The position numbers and the translations under genes are program-made. DNA of 8,705 nucleotides from Bacteroidota bacterium. Its GTDB lineage: Bacteria > Bacteroidota > Bacteroidia > NORP154. The stretch lies in assembly GCA_002401055.1 (NCBI GenBank), contig NVRZ01000117.1, positions 1 to 8,705 on the forward strand. Reading direction: 5' to 3'. Of the stretch, positions 5,984 to 8,705 are shown one piece after another. Position 1 is the stretch's first letter. The number at the start of each line of letters is the position of its first letter. The notes under the pieces are model-generated. The model worked only from the letters and a program-made list of their open reading frames with translations, did no database searches and was not told where the DNA came from.

Positions 5984-6619
5984 TTGATAGAGATATTTTA
6001 TACTAGATTTAAATTAATTCTAACCGAGACTCGTTGGAATAAATACTTTAAAAAATTACCTGCAACTGCAAGGATGGAAATAAACCGGTATAAAAGGTGG
6101 CAGGACAGACATTCTTGTTTATTTGGTAAGTTAATGTTAGCAGAGGCATTAAGCCGACATGGTTTAACCCTCGATCATGTCCGTCGCACTAATTTCGGTA
6201 AGCCATTTGTTGATTCAGATATTGACTTTAATATATCTCATTCGGGAGAATACGTGCTGCTTGCGTGCGCAAAAGGGATGAAAGTTGGAATTGACATCGA
6301 AATGTTGAAGCCAGTTGAATTTTCTGATTTTGAAAAAACAATGACACCTTCGCAATGGGAATTCATAAAATCGTCAACCTTCCCTCTCAGATCATTTTAC
6401 AAATATTGGACAATTAAAGAAGGTGTTATTAAAGCAGAGGGAGAAGGACTGTCAATTCCCTTGCAAGAGATTGAAATTGGCGATGAGAGCGCAAAATTCC
6501 GAGAACACACCTGGCATTTCAAAGAGGTTGATATAGACGAACATTATTTTGCACATGTTGTAACTAGTGCAAATATTGGAATGGATAAAATGCCAATCCT
6601 AAGCATGAATTTCGAATAA
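5984..6619 (+). CDS. 4'-phosphopantetheinyl transferase (PPTase B), TTG start
   Basis: 211-residue Sfp/Gsp-like PPTase that would convert an apo carrier protein to holo form. Visible blocks: RWQDRHSCLFGKLMLAEAL (38-56), a form common in Bacteroidota members; FGKPFV (71-76); NISHSG (83-88); GIDIE (102-106, Asp104 and Glu106 for Mg); and YWTIKEGVIKAEGEGL (141-156) with Lys145-Glu146. The start is the TTG at 5984, two bases after the thioesterase stop; this keeps the usual N-terminal beta-strand (IEIFYTRF). The first in-frame ATG (6074) would remove about 30 residues of conserved N-terminus, so it is less likely. The position just after a type II thioesterase suggests that both serve the same carrier protein. 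It is distinct in sequence from PPTase A at 230, with different spacing around the Mg-binding and KEA motifs. Confidence 0.88.
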   Translation: MIEIFYTRFKLILTETRWNKYFKKLPATARMEINRYKRWQDRHSCLFGKLMLAEALSRHGLTLDHVRRTNFGKPFVDSDIDFNISHSGEYVLLACAKGMKVGIDIEMLKPVEFSDFEKTMTPSQWEFIKSSTFPLRSFYKYWTIKEGVIKAEGEGLSIPLQEIEIGDESAKFREHTWHFKEVDIDEHYFAHVVTSANIGMDKMPILSMNFE

Positions 6620-6631
6620 ACAATGCGAAGA

Positions 6632-6650
6632 AAGCCACAGTTATTGGCTT
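6632..6650. terminator. Weak hairpin between convergent genes
   Basis: AAGCCA (6632-6637) pairs with TGGCTT (6645-6650) around a seven-base loop, in the 40-base gap between the PPTase B stop and the SGNH stop. The forward copy is followed by an A-run rather than a T-run, and the reverse copy by only a mildly T-rich stretch, so it is not a classic intrinsic terminator. Its location between two convergent gene ends is the main support. Confidence 0.33.
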
Positions 6651-6659
6651 CGAAAAAAT

Positions 6660-7730
6660 CTAAGATTCCGGTTCAACGAATGAACAATGATCCGGAATAT
6701 AACTGCCATTGACTAATTTGCTATACAATTTCCGAGCAATGACTTCGTGTCCCCTTTCGTTGAAATGTTTGTTATAGGGATTTAATAAACGGGCATTATT
6801 CTGAATTCCTAGATTAATATAGGGCAGTTTATGGTTATTAGCGAATAATGTGTATTCTTTATTATGTTCAAATTCAAAAAGCAGTAGCTTGCTTTGTATA
6901 CTATGAAGTCTTTCCTGCATTTCTTGTATCAGATCTAAAGAACTTTTTATTGTTAATGGTTCGTGATTAATATGTTTAGCCTGAATTCTCTTTGTAACAA
7001 AGGATTTTATTATACTTGAAGGCCACTTTTTAACATGCATCCAATAATACCGGGTAGCAGCTCTTACAATATATGAGATATCATACATATGTGTTAAAAA
7101 CTCCTGGTCAAGTATGTAATCCGCTCGATCTTTGCACCACTTCTTGGAATATTCTGAATCTAAATTGTAAATCAAAACAAATCCTTTATATATATCCCGA
7201 CCAAATGTTGCGCGAACTAAAGGCATAGATGTATTTAACAACACTATATCCGGTTGGTATCGCATAACATCTTGTTTTATAATGTTCAAACTATAAACAC
7301 CTCTCCACCTGCCGTCTCTGGCAAAATTGAGTACTTCTACCTTACATCCAACTTTATTGCACAGGTTTTGCAACTTCATTGAAAAGTTTTCATCACCCTG
7401 CATCCAAATTCCCGTAGATTCGGAAGACCCCACAACAGCAATTCTAAAAATGTTCTGGTCCTTTGCAACTTCGAAAGATGGTCCGTAATATCCATTGTTA
7501 TTAATCATAAAAGTTTTGCATACCCCTGGAATACATATTTTAGCTTTTGTATTTGGTCTGTATTTATAACCAGTTTTGATATCTGGTTTATAAATTAAAG
7601 GGTAAGCTCTGATTTTGAGCAGCTCAAAGTACCTTGCTCTAATAAATACTTCAAGGGAGATTGTTATGAAAATGGCTATCAATGTAACCGCAAGGGCTGC
7701 CTTTTTAGGTCCAGACAAATTGAAATCCAT
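6660..7730 (-). CDS. Membrane-anchored SGNH/GDSL-like hydrolase
   Basis: 356 residues. A hydrophobic segment at about 11-31 (AALAVTLIAIFITISLEVFI) with a preceding KK suggests a single N-terminal membrane anchor, domain outward. Then comes the pattern YKPDIKTGYKYRPN (47-60) and NNNGYYGP (77-84), which typically precedes SGNH domains in exopolysaccharide and natural-product loci. Block I is VVGSSESTGIW (99-109) with Ser103 in the nucleophile position; block II LNFARDG (135-141); block III-like PDIVLLNTS (160-168); block V PYNKHFNERGHEVIA (318-332) with His322. The Asp usually two residues before that His is Asn320 here, so the triad looks incomplete or uses another acid. The likely role is an O-acyl esterase or transferase on a surface polymer or product, but the substrate is unknown. 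It faces the operon tail to tail, so is likely transcribed separately. Confidence 0.78.
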   Translation of the reverse strand: MDFNLSGPKKAALAVTLIAIFITISLEVFIRARYFELLKIRAYPLIYKPDIKTGYKYRPNTKAKICIPGVCKTFMINNNGYYGPSFEVAKDQNIFRIAVVGSSESTGIWMQGDENFSMKLQNLCNKVGCKVEVLNFARDGRWRGVYSLNIIKQDVMRYQPDIVLLNTSMPLVRATFGRDIYKGFVLIYNLDSEYSKKWCKDRADYILDQEFLTHMYDISYIVRAATRYYWMHVKKWPSSIIKSFVTKRIQAKHINHEPLTIKSSLDLIQEMQERLHSIQSKLLLFEFEHNKEYTLFANNHKLPYINLGIQNNARLLNPYNKHFNERGHEVIARKLYSKLVNGSYIPDHCSFVEPES

Positions 7731-7929
7731 AAATCGCTTACATCGCGTTAAAATAATTAAGTAACACTTGTGTCAATAAAGTGAAAACAGACAACCACGA
7801 GGTTTGCTAATACGCCTATGAAACGGTTCAGTTAGGTGAAGAACGTCTATTACCAAATATACAAAGCGTTCACTGGTGATAACAATTATTCAATTTACCA
7901 ATATCTAGAATATAGGCTGTAAATTGACG
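7731..7929. other. Intergenic region upstream of the SGNH gene
   Basis: No credible coding frame is seen. It carries a candidate reverse-strand promoter (7854-7886) and an imperfect inverted repeat at 7898-7916 (CC-A-ATAT, five-base loop, ATAT-A-GG), whose AT-rich arms are too weak to call a terminator for the 89-residue gene or an operator for the SGNH gene. Confidence 0.4.
7854..7886 (-). promoter_or_regulatory. Candidate promoter of the SGNH gene
   Basis: On the reverse strand TATATTTG (7861 to 7854) matches TAnnTTTG exactly, and ATTG (7886 to 7883) is one base off the TTTG -33 element, with 21 bases between. Transcription would start near 7850, leaving a leader of about 120 bases before the ATG at 7730. 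Confidence 0.4.
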
Positions 7930-8199
7930 TTATAGCTCACCTTGGTCGTTAAATTCAATCCTATACTTTAGATCTGAGAGGTTTTTCTCTTCATTTATCA
8001 TTTTCCTGAATTTTGGGTACCGCTTTAATTGAATCCACGCCTTCTTCATTTTATTTTCATCAAGTGGCTCAATAAAAAAGATGGCGGCGCTCAACCTTGT
8101 CAATAAATTTTCATAGGGTAACTCCCATTCTTTGATCAATTTGCTTTTTCCCAATTTATCCAGGGTGACTTTTACTTCGTCGATCTCCGGTACATTCAT
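7930..8199 (-). CDS. Unrecognised 89-residue protein
   Basis: I do not recognise a family. The protein is small, soluble-looking and charged: an N-terminal acidic stretch (MNVPEIDEVKVTL), a central mildly hydrophobic LTRLSAAIFFIEP (33-45), then a Lys-rich helix-like part (ENKMKKAWIQLKRYPKFRKM, 48-67) and an acidic end. No signal peptide or transmembrane segment is visible. It is probably a real gene because it fills a gap on its own, has an A-rich leader (caaaata) before the ATG, and diverges from the ABC ATPase gene across a 91-base region holding a palindrome that could control both. The opposite strand of this segment gives no credible alternative product. Confidence 0.5.
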   Translation of the reverse strand: MNVPEIDEVKVTLDKLGKSKLIKEWELPYENLLTRLSAAIFFIEPLDENKMKKAWIQLKRYPKFRKMINEEKNLSDLKYRIEFNDQGEL

Positions 8200-8228
8200 T
8201 ATTTTGATCTTGGTTACTTAATTATACA

Positions 8229-8258
8229 TTTGTGGTAAATCTACTAAATCTAGATTTA
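8229..8258 (+). promoter_or_regulatory. Candidate promoter of the ABC ATPase gene
   Basis: TTTG (8229-8232) and TAGATTTA (8251-8258, one base off TAnnTTTG) are 18 bases apart, a usual spacing. The predicted message would start near 8262, about 28 bases before the ATG at 8291. The -7 box is half of the palindrome at 8245-8258. Confidence 0.4.
8245..8258. promoter_or_regulatory. 14-bp perfect palindrome, likely operator of a divergent promoter
   Basis: TAAATCTAGATTTA reads the same on both strands and is perfect over all 14 bases. It lies midway in the 91-base divergent region. Because it is symmetric it offers a near-consensus -7 box (TAGATTTA) on each strand; on the reverse strand an ATTG at 8277 to 8274 sits 21 bases upstream of that box. 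A dimeric regulator bound here would block both genes. No regulator gene is seen in the window. Confidence 0.45.
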
Positions 8259-8290
8259 AATTTTGGTATAGCCGCAATATTGAAGTAAGC

Positions 8291-8705
8291 ATGATCCAAA
8301 TTGAAAATGTATCTATGAATTATCCTCTTCCAAGGAGGTATAAAGATTATGTCCTTCGACCATTTGCGAAGAGCGATAAATTTACCGCACTTGATAATGT
8401 GAGTTTCAGTATTCAAAGAGGTTCCATTGTGGGTCTTATTGGTCCGAATGGAGCGGGTAAAACAACCGCGCTAAAAGCATTGTTAGGACTCACGGATTTT
8501 AATGGCGAACTGGAAGTCATGGGTATCGATCCGAGAACAGGTCGACATAAGATGATGGAAAATGTTTGTTTCATCGCTGATGTCGGGGTTTTACCCAGAT
8601 GGTTAAAAGTGAAAGATGCTATTGACTATTTGAGCGCAGTCCATCCTCGCTTCGATCGTGACAAGGCGGTAGGTCTTCTTGAGCAAACAAACATTCAACA
8701 CAATA
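8291..8705 (+). CDS. ABC transporter ATP-binding protein (N-terminal part, runs off window)
   Basis: 138 residues are visible before the right edge. The frame shows the usual ABC start (MIQIENVSMNYPLPRRYKDY), ALDNVSFSIQRGSIVGLIGP, then Walker A G-P-N-G-A-G-K-T-T (51-59), then LLGL. After that the chain reads FIADVGVLPRWLKVKDAIDY, with no Gln in the place of the Q-loop (Ala96/Asp97 instead), and ends VHPRFDRDKAVGLL. The VHPRFDR region and substituted Q-loop recall the YtrB-like exporters of bacteriocin or antibiotic response systems. The signature motif, Walker B and membrane partner lie beyond the window, so the transported substrate cannot be judged. A typical member has about 240-300 residues. 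ATG 8291 follows aagtaagc, a weak ribosome site. Confidence 0.88.
   Translation, partial: MIQIENVSMNYPLPRRYKDYVLRPFAKSDKFTALDNVSFSIQRGSIVGLIGPNGAGKTTALKALLGLTDFNGELEVMGIDPRTGRHKMMENVCFIADVGVLPRWLKVKDAIDYLSAVHPRFDRDKAVGLLEQTNIQHN

Noticed and set aside
7898..7916. Imperfect AT-rich inverted repeat CC-A-ATAT...ATAT-A-GG
   Set aside because: Arms are short and AT-rich, no T-run follows on either strand, so neither terminator nor operator is supported.
8222..8416. Reverse-strand frame of 64 codons across the ABC ATPase start
   Set aside because: Overlaps the palindrome and the N-terminus of the ABC ATPase; the Walker A frame on the forward strand is far stronger.

Overview
The window looks like a chromosomal segment from a member of the Bacteroidota. 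The evidence is: exact TAnnTTTG promoter boxes (for example TATCTTTG at 922-929 and 3530-3537), A-rich leaders without clear Shine-Dalgarno sites, a secreted CarboxypepD_reg-like protein, and an overall AT-rich composition. Genus cannot be told from the sequence.

Layout from left to right: (1) 3-152 (+), the tail of a protein resembling the four-helix-bundle family (23S rRNA intervening-sequence protein). (2) 230-862 (+), a Sfp/Gsp-like 4'-phosphopantetheinyl transferase (PPTase A). (3) 951-1562 (+), an ECF41/SigJ-like sigma factor whose usual C-terminal SnoaL-like domain is cut down to a short stub. (4) 1585-3324 (-), an exported CarboxypepD_reg-like/DUF5686-like envelope protein, convergent with the sigma gene. 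(5) A compact four-gene operon at 3545-6619 (+): a catalytically degenerate alpha/beta hydrolase resembling exosortase A system-associated hydrolase 2, an intact Cys-nucleophile alpha/beta hydrolase resembling hydrolase 1, a type II thioesterase, and a second phosphopantetheinyl transferase (PPTase B). (6) 6660-7730 (-), a membrane-anchored SGNH/GDSL-like hydrolase, convergent with the operon. (7) 7930-8199 (-), an unrecognised 89-residue protein. (8) 8291 to the window edge (+), the N-terminal half of an ABC transporter ATPase. Genes 7 and 8 diverge from a 14-bp perfect palindrome that overlaps candidate promoters for both.

The most interesting part is the operon. In Proteobacteria the hydrolase 1/hydrolase 2 pair is a hallmark of type 1 exosortase/PEP-CTERM loci, next to an acyl carrier protein and acyl-CoA ligase. 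Here the pair is fused operonically to a type II thioesterase and a PPTase, with no exosortase, ligase or carrier protein in view. The gene content suggests a mobile accessory set acting on thioester-bound substrates (activation of a carrier by PPTase B, release or editing by the thioesterase, and an acyl-transfer or hydrolysis step by the hydrolase pair) for a carrier or synthetase encoded elsewhere. That role is inference. What is read directly is the motif content, the tight spacing and the missing catalytic residues.
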